Source: CAWGXG01 sp963826505
GTDB taxonomy: Bacteria > Chloroflexota > Anaerolineae > Aggregatilineales > Aggregatilineaceae
Assembly (NCBI GenBank): GCA_963826505.1
Contig: CAWGXG010000008.1
Location: forward strand, 1-64,000
DNA: 64,000 nt
Direction: 5' to 3'
Position numbers and translations under genes: made by a program. The notes under the pieces are model-generated. The model was not told the DNA's origin. It searched no databases and saw only the letters and a list, made by a program, of their open reading frames with translations. Positions 17,222 through 26,804 of the stretch are shown here, in pieces (position 1 is the stretch's first letter; each line of letters opens with the position of its first letter).

Positions 17222-17330
17222 AGAAGGGGCCTCGCCCCCCGACCCCTCTCCATTCGGAATGGCGAGGGAGGGGAAGGCAGCGAGTCCCCCTCTCAGCTCG
17301 GCTGGAAGGGATTTAGGGTGAGGGCTGACA
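17222..17330. repeat. hairpin repeats between iron transporter genes
   Basis: CCTCTCC/GGAGAGG-type arms in one complete and one partial hairpin, between the binding protein and permease genes. Confidence 0.55.
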
Positions 17331-17405
17331 GGCCATTACGTAAACTCATCAGGATCGTCTAGAATACCTCCGGCGTGCTTACTTCTCGCTGCGGAGGATT
17401 GATTA

Positions 17406-18451
17406 GTGACGACATGGCTGACCACCCAGGAACGGCGGCGTCTGGTCTGGCGTTTTGTGATTATCGGACTGTGCGCGCTGCTGATGGTGGCGGCGCTGGT
17501 CCTGGCGTTGAGCAGCGGATCGCAGTCCATCCCGGCCAAAGACGTTTTAGGGGCGCTGCGCGACCGTGAAAGCGTCAAGCGCTCAGTAGCGGTTATTATC
17601 CGTGAAGTACGCCTGCCGCGCGCCTTGACCGGGGCGCTGGTCGGGCTGAATCTGGCGGTATCGGGCACGCTGTTGCAGGGAGTTGTGCGCTCCCCGCTCG
17701 GCGACCCGTATATCCTGGGCGTATCGGCGGGCGGCGGGCTGGCCGCCGCCATCACCAGCCTGCAAATTAAGGGCTTTCCCCTCGATGCCGTGCCAATTGC
17801 GGCCTTTGCCGGATCGCTGATGGGGCACTGATCGTGTACGCGGTAGCATGGGACGACCGGGGTCACCACCACCCGGCTCGCGCTGGCCGGGGTCGCGCTG
17901 ACCGCCATGATCGGCGCGCTGACGACGACCATCGTCGTGATGAACGTCGAGGGCGGCGGGCAGATTTTCTTTCAATGGCTGGTCGGCGGCTTGTACACCG
18001 CCAGTTGGCGGAATACCACCTGATCCGCCCGTACAGCGCGATTGGGCTGGTGCTGGCGATGCTGCTGGCAACCCGTGCGAATGTGCTGGCGCTGGGCGAC
18101 GACATGGCGCAGGGACTCGGCTTACACGTCGAGTGGACGCGCTTCATGATGAGCGCCGTCGCCGCCGTATTAGCCGGGAGCGCGGTCGCGGCGGCGGGGC
18201 TGATCGCGTTCGTCGGGCTGCTGGTGCCGTTCGTGGGTCGTAAGCTGGTCGGATCGGATTTCCGTTTCCTGATCCCGGTCAGTGCGCTGCTGGGCGCGGC
18301 GCTGATGGTGTGGGCGGATACCGCCGCCCGCGTGACGTTCCCGGCGCTGTTCGGCGTGAGCAATATCGAGTTTCCGGTCGGGATCGTGACGGCGGTCATC
18401 GGCGGGCCGCTGTTTTTGTGGCTGGTCCGCGCGCGCCGCAGCCAGTGGTAA
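17406..18451 (+). pseudogene. FecCD-family permease, at least three frameshifts
   Basis: GTG 17406 follows GGAGG. The first frame reads LPRALTGALVGLNLAVSGTL then LQGVVRSPLGDPYILGVSAG, the classic FecCD block. Shifts near 17825, 17860 and 18010 must be repaired to read GALIVYAVAW, TRLALAGVALTAMIGAL and YHLIRPYSAIGLVLAMLL in turn. The end has GLIAFVGLLVPFVGRKLVG, the coupling motif to the ATPase. About 345 residues with 9-10 helices would result. It imports iron-siderophores with its neighbours. Confidence 0.85.
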
Positions 18452-18580
18452 AAAGCAGTTATTGGTGATTGGTGGTTAGTTTTTGGTTTTTGGTGCAACG
18501 CTCGGCGGCACATGACCAGTAACTAACAACGAATGACTAACAACTAAAAACCAACAACTAACAACTAGCTCGAGGAAAAC
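18452..18580. repeat. strand-asymmetric ACTAACAAC repeat
   Basis: A G/T-rich half (GGTTAGTTTTTGGTTTTTGG) is followed, after about 40 bases, by an A/C-rich half with repeated ACTAACAAC, CTAAAAACC and AACTAACAAC units, so the halves can pair as a long imperfect hairpin. A close relative is at 40025-40137. Such repeats recall the short tandem heptamers of cyanobacteria. Confidence 0.65.
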
Positions 18581-19411
18581 ATGCCCACCCTAACCGCCGA
18601 TCACATCACCCTGGCTTACCGGCGCGGCGTCGACGTCGTGCGCGATCTGGTGCTGGACGTACCGCAGGGCGAGATCGTGACGCTGGTCGGGCCGAACGGC
18701 TCCGGCAAAAGCACGATCCTGCGCACGCTGGCGCGCCTGATGACGCCGGAACACGGCGCGGTCTACCTGGACGGCAAAGCGCTGCACCGCTTATCGACGC
18801 GCAAAGTCGCGCAGACGCTCGCCATCCTGCCCCAGGACCCGCTCGCACCGGAAGACCTGACCGTGCGCGATCTGGTGGCGCGCGGACGCTTCGCGCGGCA
18901 GGCGTGGTGGCGCGCCTCCAACCGCCAGGACCGGGAGATCGTGGATTGGGCGCTGGAGTTTACCGGGCTGATGCGCTTCCAGGAACGCCGCCTGACGACG
19001 CTCAGCGGCGGCGAACGCCAGCGGGCCTGGATCGCGCTGGCGCTGGCGCAGGAACCGCGCATCCTGCTGCTGGATGAGCCGACCACTTACCTCGACATCA
19101 GCCACCAGCTTGACGTGATGGTCCTGCTGCAAAAATTGAACCGGGAGACGCACCTGAGCATCGTCATGGTGCTGCACGATCTCAACCAGGCGGCGCGCTT
19201 CAGTCACCGGCTGGTGGTGCTGCACCAGGGCGAAATTTACGCCGCCGGGACGCCGGGCGAGGTGATGACGGATGCCATGTTTCGGGAAGTGTTTGAGGTG
19301 GAGGGCGTGGTCGGTCACGATCCGCTGACGGATACGCCGGTTTTCACGCCGCTGCAATCGGTCCGCAGTCCCAACGGGAGTTCGAACGGCAAAAACGGGC
19401 ACACAGGGTAG
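18581..19411 (+). CDS. iron-siderophore ABC transporter ATPase (FecE-like)
   Basis: A 276-residue ATPase. Walker A is GPNGSGKST, the signature LSGGERQRAWIALALAQ, Walker B ILLLDEPTTYLD, then HQLDVMVLLQKLN and VLHDLNQAARF. These are specific to the FecE/FhuC group of siderophore and cobalamin importers. It ends in a short Ser/Asn/Gly-rich tail. It is the third gene of the importer, separated from the permease by a repeat. It is intact, in contrast to its two partners. Confidence 0.92.
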   Translation: MPTLTADHITLAYRRGVDVVRDLVLDVPQGEIVTLVGPNGSGKSTILRTLARLMTPEHGAVYLDGKALHRLSTRKVAQTLAILPQDPLAPEDLTVRDLVARGRFARQAWWRASNRQDREIVDWALEFTGLMRFQERRLTTLSGGERQRAWIALALAQEPRILLLDEPTTYLDISHQLDVMVLLQKLNRETHLSIVMVLHDLNQAARFSHRLVVLHQGEIYAAGTPGEVMTDAMFREVFEVEGVVGHDPLTDTPVFTPLQSVRSPNGSSNGKNGHTG

Positions 19412-19426
19412 GTCTTCCCGATTTCC

Positions 19427-19473
19427 GTAGGGGTAGGGCTTGCCCTACCCAGGGCGACGCAAGCATCGCCCCT
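19427..19473. repeat. GTAGGGG...CCCCTAC palindrome
   Basis: GTAGGGGTAGGGC...CATCGCCCCTAC with a nested GGGTAGGGCTTGCCCTACCC hairpin, between the convergent ATPase and a small membrane protein gene. Related to the palindrome at 3346 and the core of the 149-bp elements. Confidence 0.5.
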
Positions 19474-19654
19474 ACTTCGCATATTTCTCGTACAGATTAA
19501 ACGCCACGACGATCAGCACGGCCAGGATCGCCAGCGGGAACAGCGCCTTGATGATGCCCATCAGCAATTGGACCAGCGTCCACGCGACGATCAGCAGGAC
19601 CAGCACGACGACGAATTGTCCCCACACAGGCAGCTTACGGAATCGGTTGACCAT
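19472..19654 (-). CDS. small membrane protein
   Basis: A 60-residue protein with a basic start (MVNRFRKLPVW) and a long hydrophobic stretch at about residues 12-52 broken by LMGIIKALFP, so two helices with both ends probably inside. The ATG has GGAGAG at a good distance. The next small gene (19823-20017) has the same size and layout, so the two may be distant paralogues. Function unknown. Confidence 0.6.
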   Translation of the reverse strand: MVNRFRKLPVWGQFVVVLVLLIVAWTLVQLLMGIIKALFPLAILAVLIVVAFNLYEKYAK

Positions 19655-19737
19655 CGTTTTTACTCTCCGGGTGTGAATGCGCTCACTTTAACACGGAACG
19701 GCACCGCGCGACAATCGCGGCGGTAGGGGCGCGTTTA

Positions 19738-19813
19738 CCTCACCCCCAAATCCCCCCTCCACACGCGGAGAGGGGACTTGTTGCGCCGGGTTATTCCGGG
19801 CCGGGGGCTGAGG
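19738..19813. repeat. hairpin repeat
   Basis: CCTCACCCCCAAATCCCCCC and a CACACGCGGAGAGGGG half of the widespread hairpin family, between two small membrane protein genes. Confidence 0.55.
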
Positions 19814-19822
19814 TGTAACCAG

Positions 19823-20017
19823 CTACATTGCGCCGTTGGTTTGCAGCCGCTTGAAGAGCCAGTAGCCACCCGCGACGAACGCGGCCAGGATCAGCAGCGG
19901 GATCAACATCTTGACGAGCGCGAGCACCAGACCCAGCACGATCAGCGCCAGGATCAAGACCACGATCAATTTGAACATGTTACCGATCGAAGGCAGGCTG
20001 TCCAGGAAGTCGTTCAT
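19823..20017 (-). CDS. small membrane protein
   Basis: A 64-residue protein with an amphipathic start (MNDFLDSLPSIGNMFKL) and two hydrophobic helices (IVVLILALIVLGLVLAL and IPLLILAAFVAGGYWLF), ending in a basic, polar tail. The ATG follows AAGGAGAG. It resembles the gene at 19472 in layout. No family recognised. Confidence 0.6.
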   Translation of the reverse strand: MNDFLDSLPSIGNMFKLIVVLILALIVLGLVLALVKMLIPLLILAAFVAGGYWLFKRLQTNGAM

Positions 20018-20223
20018 TGTGTCCTCTCCTTAACTTTGCAGAGACGCTTATGCTCTCTGGTTGATGCTTGATTGACGTTCTATGATAAATTACGGAGAGG
20101 TCGCGCCAGGGTTGCGCGATTCTCAAATCTATACGGATTTTTTACGAACTGCTCAATAATTCCCTCACAGCCCGATTCGTCATATAATCGTCGGTAATGG
20201 GGCTTACAAGGAGGCTCACCATC

Positions 20224-23200
20224 ATGGCAGACCTGATCGGCCAGATGCTCGGCCAATATCAGATCGTCGAACAAATTGGCATGGGCGGTATGGCAACCGT
20301 CTACAAAGCCTATCAGGCCAGCATGGATCGTTACGTGGCGATCAAGGTCCTGCCCCAGCAGCTTGCCGAAGACCCGGAGTTTATCGGACGTTTCGAGCAG
20401 GAAGCCCTCACCATCGCCCACCTGGAAAATAAGCACATCCTCCCGGTGTACGACTACGGCCACCACAACGGCTACACGTATCTGGTGATGCGCTACGTCG
20501 GCACGGGCACGCTCAAAGACCTCGTCGCGCGCGGACCGCTGCCCCTGGCCGACGCCGTCCATTATTTCGCCCAACTCGCCGACGCGCTGCAATACGCGCA
20601 CGATCACGGCGTGGTCCACCGTGACGTGAAGACCTCCAACGTGCTGACCGGGGAAAGCCGCGATTGTTATCTGACCGACTTCGGGATCGCCAAGTTAGCG
20701 GCAGGCGCAGCGCATTTCACCGGGACCGGCTCGGTGATCGGCACGCCCGCCTACATGTCGCCCGAACAGTGCAACGGCCTGCCGGTCGATGCGCGCAGTG
20801 ATATTTATTCGCTCGGCATCGTGTTGTACGAGATGCTGACCGGCGCGCTGCCCTTCGAAGCCGAAACGCCCGTCGCCGTCGTCCTCAAGCAGATCAACGA
20901 GCCGCTGCCCCCGCCCCGCAACCAGAACCCGGCCATCCCCGAAGCGGTCGAACGGGTGCTGTTCCGCGCGCTCGCCAAAGAACCCGACGACCGTTACCAG
21001 TCCTGCCAGGCTTTCGCCGACGCGCTGCAAGCCGCTCACCAGTCCTTCACTGAGCATCAGACCGCCGCCCTGCCTGTGTCGCCCACGCCGACGCCGACGC
21101 GGCCTGCCGCCGACGCGCCCGGCACCCGCCAGAGTCAGCCCACGACTCCGCCGCTCACGACCCCGCCATCCGCCGCACGTCCGCGCTGGCTGCTGTGGGG
21201 CGGACTCGGCGCTGTAGCGCTGGCAGTCATCATCGTCGCGGGCATTGTGTTGTCCGGCGGCGGCTCCAAAGCCACGCCCACGCCTGCCCCCATCGAGATC
21301 GGCGCGGCGGGCGAGGTCGCCACCCCATCGGTCAGCGCCACGCCCGGCGAGATGGTCACGCCCACCCGTGTCGAGCCAACGGTCAGCGCGGGCGAGGTCG
21401 CCGCGCCCGCCACCTGGACCGTTTTCGCCAGCACACGCGGCGAAGACCTGGGAGATCGCCAGCTTCTCGTCGCCGACAGCGCGCTGTGGATGAGCAGTCC
21501 GGGCGGGTTGGTCCGCTGGCAGCGCGACGGCACCTATACTCACTACACCACCGCCGACGGCCTGGTCTTCAACGACATTCACACGCTGGCGCTCGATCAA
21601 AACGGCGATGTCTGGCTGGGTGGCGGCGGCGACCAGTACGGCGTGATGCGCCTGCAAATCGATCCCGCCGGGCAGATCGCCCACGTCGATTATTACGATC
21701 CGTCCAACAGCAACCTGAGCACCGCCCTCACCTGGGCCCTGCTGCCCAACGCGGATGGCACGCTGCTGGCCGGGACGTATGAACAGCTCCTCGCCGAATG
21801 GGACGGCCAGCGGTGGCTCACGCCCGATCTGCCCGCCGAGGGCCTGGACGTCATCGGGGACCGGGCCTGGGCGCTGCTCCGCACGCGAGACGGCGCGCTG
21901 TGGATCGGCGGGCCGGAGGCGCTGGTCCATCTGGTGGGCGATACGTGGCAGACCGTCGATCCACCCGCTGAGTTCCAGGCGGACGCCTACGAGGGCGTCG
22001 AATTCCACGATCTCTACGAAGACCCACTCGACGGCGCGCTCTGGGTTCAGTTCACCACCCGGCCTGATTGGGCTACCTACACCCGGCGGCTCGTCCCTGC
22101 CGAGGATGGCACCTGGACGTGGGCAGCGCTGCCCGCCAGCGCCCCCGATCCGCTGGTCAAGGTGCTGCGCGCCTCGGATAACAGCCTGTGGATGCTCGGT
22201 TATGACAGCGTCGTTCGCATCGAAGAAACGACCGGCACGCGCACCGTGTTTGATTCCGGCCAGGGCATTCGCGGCGAACAGTACTTCGATCTCGCCGAAG
22301 ACGGCGACGGCACGATCTGGCTGGCGACCGATAACGCGCTGGCTTATTTCGATGGGCGGCGCTGGATTTCGTCCGTCACCACCAACGAACCGCCCGGCGG
22401 TGACGTCGTCGCTATGGCGGAAGCCGCCGACGGGACGCTCTGGTTCGTGTCCAATTACGGCGCGCTCGCCACCTACCGGAACGATCAATGGGACGTGCTC
22501 GACGTCCTCGACACGGACACCTACGACATGCTTTTGCAGGGTGACGACGCGGCCTGGCTCGCCACCGGCGGCGGGTTGGTTCGCTGGCAGTCGGGCCGCA
22601 CCCGCCGCTATTCGCCCGCCAACAGCGCCATGATCCGCCCGGAAGTGCTGGCGCTGGCGCTCGACCCGGCTGACCCGGACGGGCTGTGGTTCGGGACCAC
22701 CGACGGGCTGTACCGGCTCGACCTCGCCGACGATACCATGCGCTTCTGGTCGCCCGATCACGGGAATTTCCCCGGTCCGGGGATCATGACCCTGTACGTT
22801 GATGCCGACGGCACGCTGTGGGTCGGCACGGCCTTTGACGAGGATTGGATCAGCCCCGGCGAGGCCGCCCTGGTCAAGATCGCCAGCCCTGCCGATCCCG
22901 AAAACCTGACCTGGGAGATCGAAGCCTCGCTCGACGATCCGTTCTACGAAGGCGACTGGGACGTCCTGGCAATTGCCAGAGATAACCAGGGCGATTTGTG
23001 GATCGGGACGGGCGAGACGCTCTACCACCGGGTGGGCGAGCGGTGGGTCCGGCAGGTGGAGTCGGACGGCGCGCCCGAATATAACCCGGTCCAGGCCATC
23101 GCCGTCACCGACCAGGCGATCTGGGTCGGCGTTTGGTACGAAGGTCTCTACCGCTATGATCGAGCTGGCTGGTACAATCTAGAGCGTGAGGGCACCGGCA

Positions 23201-23304
23201 CCACCATTATCCACCGTCTGTATCGCACGACCGATGGCGCGTTGTGGATGTTAACCGATAACGGCATCACGCGGCTGGTCGGCGATCCGTTTACGCTAGA
23301 TTAA
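20224..23304 (+). CDS. transmembrane Ser/Thr protein kinase with propeller sensor
   Basis: A 1026-residue PknB-type kinase. The kinase domain (about 12-275) has GMGGMATVYKA, Lys41 (VAIKVL), HRDVKTSN (132-139) and DFG (152-154). A Pro/Thr-rich linker leads to one membrane helix (about 322-345). The outside part (about 400-1026) is a series of blades with LWMSSPGGLVRW, DVWLGGGG and LWIGGPEALVHL motifs, as in two-component regulator propellers. The layout suggests a sensor that reads an outside signal and phosphorylates proteins in the cell. ATG 20224 has AAGGAGG upstream and a TATAAT lies at 20183. The FHA gene that follows 25 bases later could bind its phosphothreonines. Confidence 0.92.
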   Translation: MADLIGQMLGQYQIVEQIGMGGMATVYKAYQASMDRYVAIKVLPQQLAEDPEFIGRFEQEALTIAHLENKHILPVYDYGHHNGYTYLVMRYVGTGTLKDLVARGPLPLADAVHYFAQLADALQYAHDHGVVHRDVKTSNVLTGESRDCYLTDFGIAKLAAGAAHFTGTGSVIGTPAYMSPEQCNGLPVDARSDIYSLGIVLYEMLTGALPFEAETPVAVVLKQINEPLPPPRNQNPAIPEAVERVLFRALAKEPDDRYQSCQAFADALQAAHQSFTEHQTAALPVSPTPTPTRPAADAPGTRQSQPTTPPLTTPPSAARPRWLLWGGLGAVALAVIIVAGIVLSGGGSKATPTPAPIEIGAAGEVATPSVSATPGEMVTPTRVEPTVSAGEVAAPATWTVFASTRGEDLGDRQLLVADSALWMSSPGGLVRWQRDGTYTHYTTADGLVFNDIHTLALDQNGDVWLGGGGDQYGVMRLQIDPAGQIAHVDYYDPSNSNLSTALTWALLPNADGTLLAGTYEQLLAEWDGQRWLTPDLPAEGLDVIGDRAWALLRTRDGALWIGGPEALVHLVGDTWQTVDPPAEFQADAYEGVEFHDLYEDPLDGALWVQFTTRPDWATYTRRLVPAEDGTWTWAALPASAPDPLVKVLRASDNSLWMLGYDSVVRIEETTGTRTVFDSGQGIRGEQYFDLAEDGDGTIWLATDNALAYFDGRRWISSVTTNEPPGGDVVAMAEAADGTLWFVSNYGALATYRNDQWDVLDVLDTDTYDMLLQGDDAAWLATGGGLVRWQSGRTRRYSPANSAMIRPEVLALALDPADPDGLWFGTTDGLYRLDLADDTMRFWSPDHGNFPGPGIMTLYVDADGTLWVGTAFDEDWISPGEAALVKIASPADPENLTWEIEASLDDPFYEGDWDVLAIARDNQGDLWIGTGETLYHRVGERWVRQVESDGAPEYNPVQAIAVTDQAIWVGVWYEGLYRYDRAGWYNLEREGTGTTIIHRLYRTTDGALWMLTDNGITRLVGDPFTLD

Positions 23305-23329
23305 GCTTGGACAAAAAAGGCTGCTAAAG

Positions 23330-24319
23330 ATGAGCGAAACCCCCGAAGGAAAGCTGGTATGTCCTACCTGCCAACACGAAAACGAGCCGGATTTCGACCC
23401 GCTGCGCCCAGTGCGGCACCGAGCTTGTTAAGACTATTTCCGTGCCTGATATTTCTTCCGGCCTGACGGCGCACTTTCCGTCCGCCCCCGAAGTGGAAAT
23501 CGTGCCGGAGGCGCTGACGCTGCTGGTGTCCGGGTTCAAGACCCCGCTCACCGTCGAACGGAAACGCGAGATTGTGATCGGGCGGCGCGTGCCGGATCAT
23601 CCCCTGCCGGATATTGACCTCGCCAGTTACAACGCGTACAAGCTGGGTGTATCGCGCCGCCATGCCGTGCTGCGCTGCTCGGAAGGCGGCTGCGCTATCG
23701 AAGACCAGGCCAGCGCCAACGCCACCTGGGTGAATGAAAACAAGCTGACGCCGTTCGTGCCGTACCTGCTGCAAAGCGGCGATACCATCCGCCTGGGCCA
23801 TCTGGTCATGCACGTTTATTTTTCGACCATCGACTCCATTTATCTGCACGAACCCGGCGGGACCGACTCGGCCAAGCTGACCCCTGATTATCTGATCAAC
23901 ACGCTCGGCCCGTACCTGCAAGCCCTGGCCGTCATTCAAAGCGTGATCAACAGCGCGCTCGACCGGGAAGCCACCGACGTGACGCTCGGCAGCGTGCGCC
24001 ACGACTCGACCGACGCGATCCAGGTCACGCTGCGCAAAGCGACCGAAGCCGTCAACCTGACCCTGCGGCGCATCATGCCCTGGAAAAACGAGAACGCCAG
24101 CCCTAAATCTGACGACGAAAAAGCTGCCTATGAAACGGAATTTCAAGGACTTATCGAGACCTTAGTAGGTCGCATCAACCCGGATATAACCGAACAAGAC
24201 CGACCCACCTACGCGCAAAAGCTCATCAAGCCGGTGCGGGTGCTGGTCGCCAGCCCGTTGATCATTACGGAGTTGCCGCCCAGAAAGAAGCCATCGCTTG
24301 GATGAAAACCGGATCGTGA
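23330..24319 (+). pseudogene. zinc-ribbon and FHA-domain protein, frameshifted
   Basis: It starts MSETPEGKLVCPTCQHENE; a one-base shift near 23395 is needed to complete the ribbon with CAQCGTEL. The FHA domain (23510-23820) has VIGRRVPDHPLPDIDL, then GVSRRHAVL and WVNENKLTP, with the Arg, Ser and His residues that hold phosphothreonine. A mainly helical part follows. The frame in use ends at 24305, but another shift near 24260 gives AAQKEAIAWMKTGS with a TGA at 24317 that overlaps the next start (GTGA), so this is probably the real end. It lies directly after the kinase and is a likely partner. Confidence 0.8.
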
Positions 24320-24591
24320 ATATTGGCGTCCAGGTCCTCCCCCTGACCGAGGACGCCTTGCCCCTCGTGGACCGCGCGATTGCGGCTATCGCTGCCAGCG
24401 GCCTCAAATACGAAGTCGGCCCCCTCGAAACCACCATCGAGGGGCCGTTTGAGGCGGCGCTGGCCGCTGCCAAAGCCGCGCATCTGGCCTGCCTGGACAG
24501 CGGCGTGCAGCACGTCGTCACCGTGATCAAAATCGCGGACGGCGCGCACGGCGCGCACACCATCGACGAAAAAACCGCCCAATATCGCTAA
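24316..24591 (+). CDS. thiamine-binding (MTH1187/YkoF-type) protein
   Basis: A 91-residue protein with the ferredoxin-like alternation of the MTH1187/DUF77 family: NIGVQVLPL first strand, then IAASGLKYEVGPLETTIEGP, the most typical part, and VQHVVTVIKIADG. Family members bind thiamine or hydroxymethylpyrimidine. I chose GTG 24316 since it overlaps the corrected upstream stop by four bases; TTG 24298 is the other choice. It is the last gene of the kinase-FHA unit, though its role there is unclear. Confidence 0.75.
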   Translation: MNIGVQVLPLTEDALPLVDRAIAAIAASGLKYEVGPLETTIEGPFEAALAAAKAAHLACLDSGVQHVVTVIKIADGAHGAHTIDEKTAQYR

Positions 24592-24620
24592 TTGGCGCGG
24601 CGGGGGCAGTCTGCTATAAT
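24592..24620 (+). promoter_or_regulatory. sigma70-type promoter
   Basis: TTGGCG (24592-24597) and a perfect TATAAT (24615-24620) lie 17 bases apart, about 50 bases before the flippase-like gene. The -35 box begins right at the stop of the previous gene. Confidence 0.6.
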
Positions 24621-24669
24621 TCCCGCGCTGGGTTCTCCAAATCCCATCGTCTATTATGGTATTCATTCT

Positions 24670-25836
24670 ATGAGCAATCATCCGACATCGTCACCTGATT
24701 CCGCCCCTCGATCCTCGTTTCGCGCGTGGCTAAAGCAGCACCGCGCGCGACTTTTTTTGTGGCTGCGCCTGCTGGTCGCCTTCGGCCTGATGGCCTTCGT
24801 GATCGCGCTGGTGGCCGGGGATAAGGATAAGCTCGAAAATGTGGATTGGCGGCTCGTCCCGGTGGCTTTCCTGCTGACCATGATCAGCATGGTGGTCAAG
24901 GCGTTTCGCTGGAGCCTGCTCACCCGCCAGAGCCACATGAATATCTCCTACCTCCGGCTGCTGGGTACGTATATGGTCGGCGCGTTTTTCAACACCATTC
25001 TGCCCTCGAATATCGGCGGGGATGCCGTGCGCGCCGTCGATACGGCGGCCAAGTCCGGGCAGGTGGCCGATGCGACCTCGTCCGTGCTGATCGAGCGCGG
25101 CATGGGGATGCTGGCAATCGTCACCGCCGGGAGCATCTGCACGCTGTTTTTGAAATCCGGCACCGTGCCGATCATGTTTTTGCTGGCGGTGAACGCCATG
25201 TTCGTCGCGGGTATCGTCGGGATCGTGATTTTGCGGCAGGGCTGGTTTATGGAGCCGATTGTCGCGCTGCTGCGGCGCTTCAACCTGGGCAAGGTCGCGG
25301 AAAAAGCCAACAGCCTGCAAATCGCCTTCTCCGGCCACCTGGGCAAACCGGGTGTTCTGCTGTCGATGTTCGGGCTGTCGGTGATCGCCAACGCGCTGAC
25401 GATGAGCTCGATTTACCTGGTGCTGATCGCCGTCACCGACCCGGTGCCGATTGTAGCGTTTGTGCCGATGATCTCGCTGTGCACCACCGCCGAGCTGATC
25501 CCGCTGTCCCCGGCCTCGCTGGGCGTCAAGGAATCGGCTTACGTGTTTTTCCTGGGGCTGATAGGCGTCGCCAACGCGGCGGCGGGCGTGATCGCGCTGA
25601 TCGTGCGCGTGTTGGACTGGAGCCGCGCGCTGCTGGGCGGGATCGTGTTCCTGGCCCGCACGCTGCACACCCAGCGCGAAAACCGCGAACCGCCGGACCA
25701 GCTCCCACCCTCAGACGATCATCACGACGGCGGCCCTCACCGCCCCGTTCCCTCAGGAGATGGCTCGCCAGCGGACGCGCCGCATCCTGGCGACAGGGTG
25801 CCGGACGAGTCGGTCGGCGTGCCGTCGCCGAATTAG
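24670..25836 (+). CDS. flippase-like integral membrane protein (LPG synthase TM family)
   Basis: A 388-residue protein with about eight membrane helices. The motifs FRWSLLTRQSHMNISYLRLL, FFNTILPSNIGGDAVRA and SPASLGVKESAYVFFLGL are those of the lysylphosphatidylglycerol synthase transmembrane family (UPF0104, AglD/MprF-N), which may move lipids or lipid-linked sugars across the membrane. A disordered tail of about 75 residues, rich in Pro, Asp and His, follows. ATG 24670 has no clear ribosome site. Confidence 0.85.
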   Translation: MSNHPTSSPDSAPRSSFRAWLKQHRARLFLWLRLLVAFGLMAFVIALVAGDKDKLENVDWRLVPVAFLLTMISMVVKAFRWSLLTRQSHMNISYLRLLGTYMVGAFFNTILPSNIGGDAVRAVDTAAKSGQVADATSSVLIERGMGMLAIVTAGSICTLFLKSGTVPIMFLLAVNAMFVAGIVGIVILRQGWFMEPIVALLRRFNLGKVAEKANSLQIAFSGHLGKPGVLLSMFGLSVIANALTMSSIYLVLIAVTDPVPIVAFVPMISLCTTAELIPLSPASLGVKESAYVFFLGLIGVANAAAGVIALIVRVLDWSRALLGGIVFLARTLHTQRENREPPDQLPPSDDHHDGGPHRPVPSGDGSPADAPHPGDRVPDESVGVPSPN

Positions 25837-25886
25837 TGGGGAGTTTTGGGCTGGGAGTCAGGGCATCCGGGCGGCATTTGCGCGCG

Positions 25887-26166
25887 GTTTACCCCTATCC
25901 CCCCAGCCCCCTTTCCCTGCACGCGGAGAAAGGGGGAGCACGTGCACGCGACTGCTTATTGACCCTTGCGTATCTTTCTAAACTCGCGTGTGACGGCTGT
26001 CCGCCGGTTAGCCTCACCCCTGGCCCCTCTCCATGACATGGAGAGGGGAAAAGGGGCCGGGGGTTAAGGGGTGAGGCTTGCTGCGGGCGCTCGACGGTTT
26101 AGTTTTCAATGCGAGGCTCAGTAAGTCCCTCTCCGTTTACGGGGAGGGATTTAGGGAGGGGTAAAC
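25887..26166. repeat. 392-base gap filled with hairpin repeats
   Basis: Three hairpins: about 25887-25937, the composite copy at 25967-26078 (CGTATCTTTCTAAACTCGCG arm, CCGCCGGTTAGCC, then arms around an ATGACAT loop), and about 26112-26166. No gene is visible here. Confidence 0.7.
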
Positions 26167-26228
26167 CACCCGAAAACGGCTTAACTTCATGCGCACGGGG
26201 GAGATAGGGGCTAACTAAGGACAACGGT

Positions 26229-26804
26229 ATGCGAAAAATCTGGCGGTTCGCACGCAAAGGCATGAGTATTCTGATCCGGCGCCTCCGCACGCAGGGCCCG
26301 CGGACGACGCTGGTCTGGCTGTATGGGCGGGGCTTCTCCAAGCTGACCGGGATTCCGCTGGTCCAGCACAGCCGCATCACGCCGGAGGTGTTCGTCGGCG
26401 GGCAGTATGGGCAGCGCGGCAAACGCACGTTGCAGCGCTGGGGCGTGACCGGTGTGATCAACCTGCGCACCGAGTTCGACGACGCCGCGCACGGGCTGAC
26501 CCTCGAACACTACTGTCACCTGCCGACCATCGACGACGAGGCCCCGACCATCGAACACCTGAACGCGGGCGTGGAATTCATCCGGCAGGTGATCGACGGC
26601 GGCGGGAAAGTGTACATTCACTGCGCGGGCGGGATTGGACGCGCGCCGACTCAGACCGCCGCTTACCTGATCGCGCAGGGTAAGACGCTGGACGAGGCGC
26701 TGGCGCTGATCTGCCGGACGCGCCCGTACATCAACATCCAGCCACCCCAGATGGAACAGCTCCGCCATTTTGAGACGTTATGCCGCGAGAAAGCCGCCGT
26801 ATGA
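26229..26804 (+). CDS. dual-specificity protein phosphatase-like
   Basis: A 191-residue protein with the Cys-based phosphatase loop HCAGGIGRAPT (His131, Cys132, Arg138) and an upstream Asp-containing loop (LPTIDDEAP, Asp102/Asp103) that could be the general acid. Residues 45-60 (RITPEVFVGGQY) are the usual DSP entrance strand. An N-terminal stretch of about 40 basic residues is extra. It probably removes phosphate from proteins. Its stop overlaps the next start by four bases (ATGA), so the pair is co-translated. Confidence 0.85.
   Translation: MRKIWRFARKGMSILIRRLRTQGPRTTLVWLYGRGFSKLTGIPLVQHSRITPEVFVGGQYGQRGKRTLQRWGVTGVINLRTEFDDAAHGLTLEHYCHLPTIDDEAPTIEHLNAGVEFIRQVIDGGGKVYIHCAGGIGRAPTQTAAYLIAQGKTLDEALALICRTRPYINIQPPQMEQLRHFETLCREKAAV

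Noticed and set aside
16285..19411. Cobalamin rather than siderophore transport for the ABC set
   Set aside because: Cannot be excluded by the ATPase alone, but the binding protein start (TITDFMGQPVTIDAPPQRV) is more like siderophore-type proteins and no cobalamin genes or riboswitch lie near.
20695..23028. A 777-codon open frame on the minus strand across the kinase-propeller gene
   Set aside because: It mirrors codon bias of the real gene on the other strand; its product is low-complexity Arg/Gly/Val-rich without motifs, whereas the plus-strand frame has clear kinase and propeller motifs.
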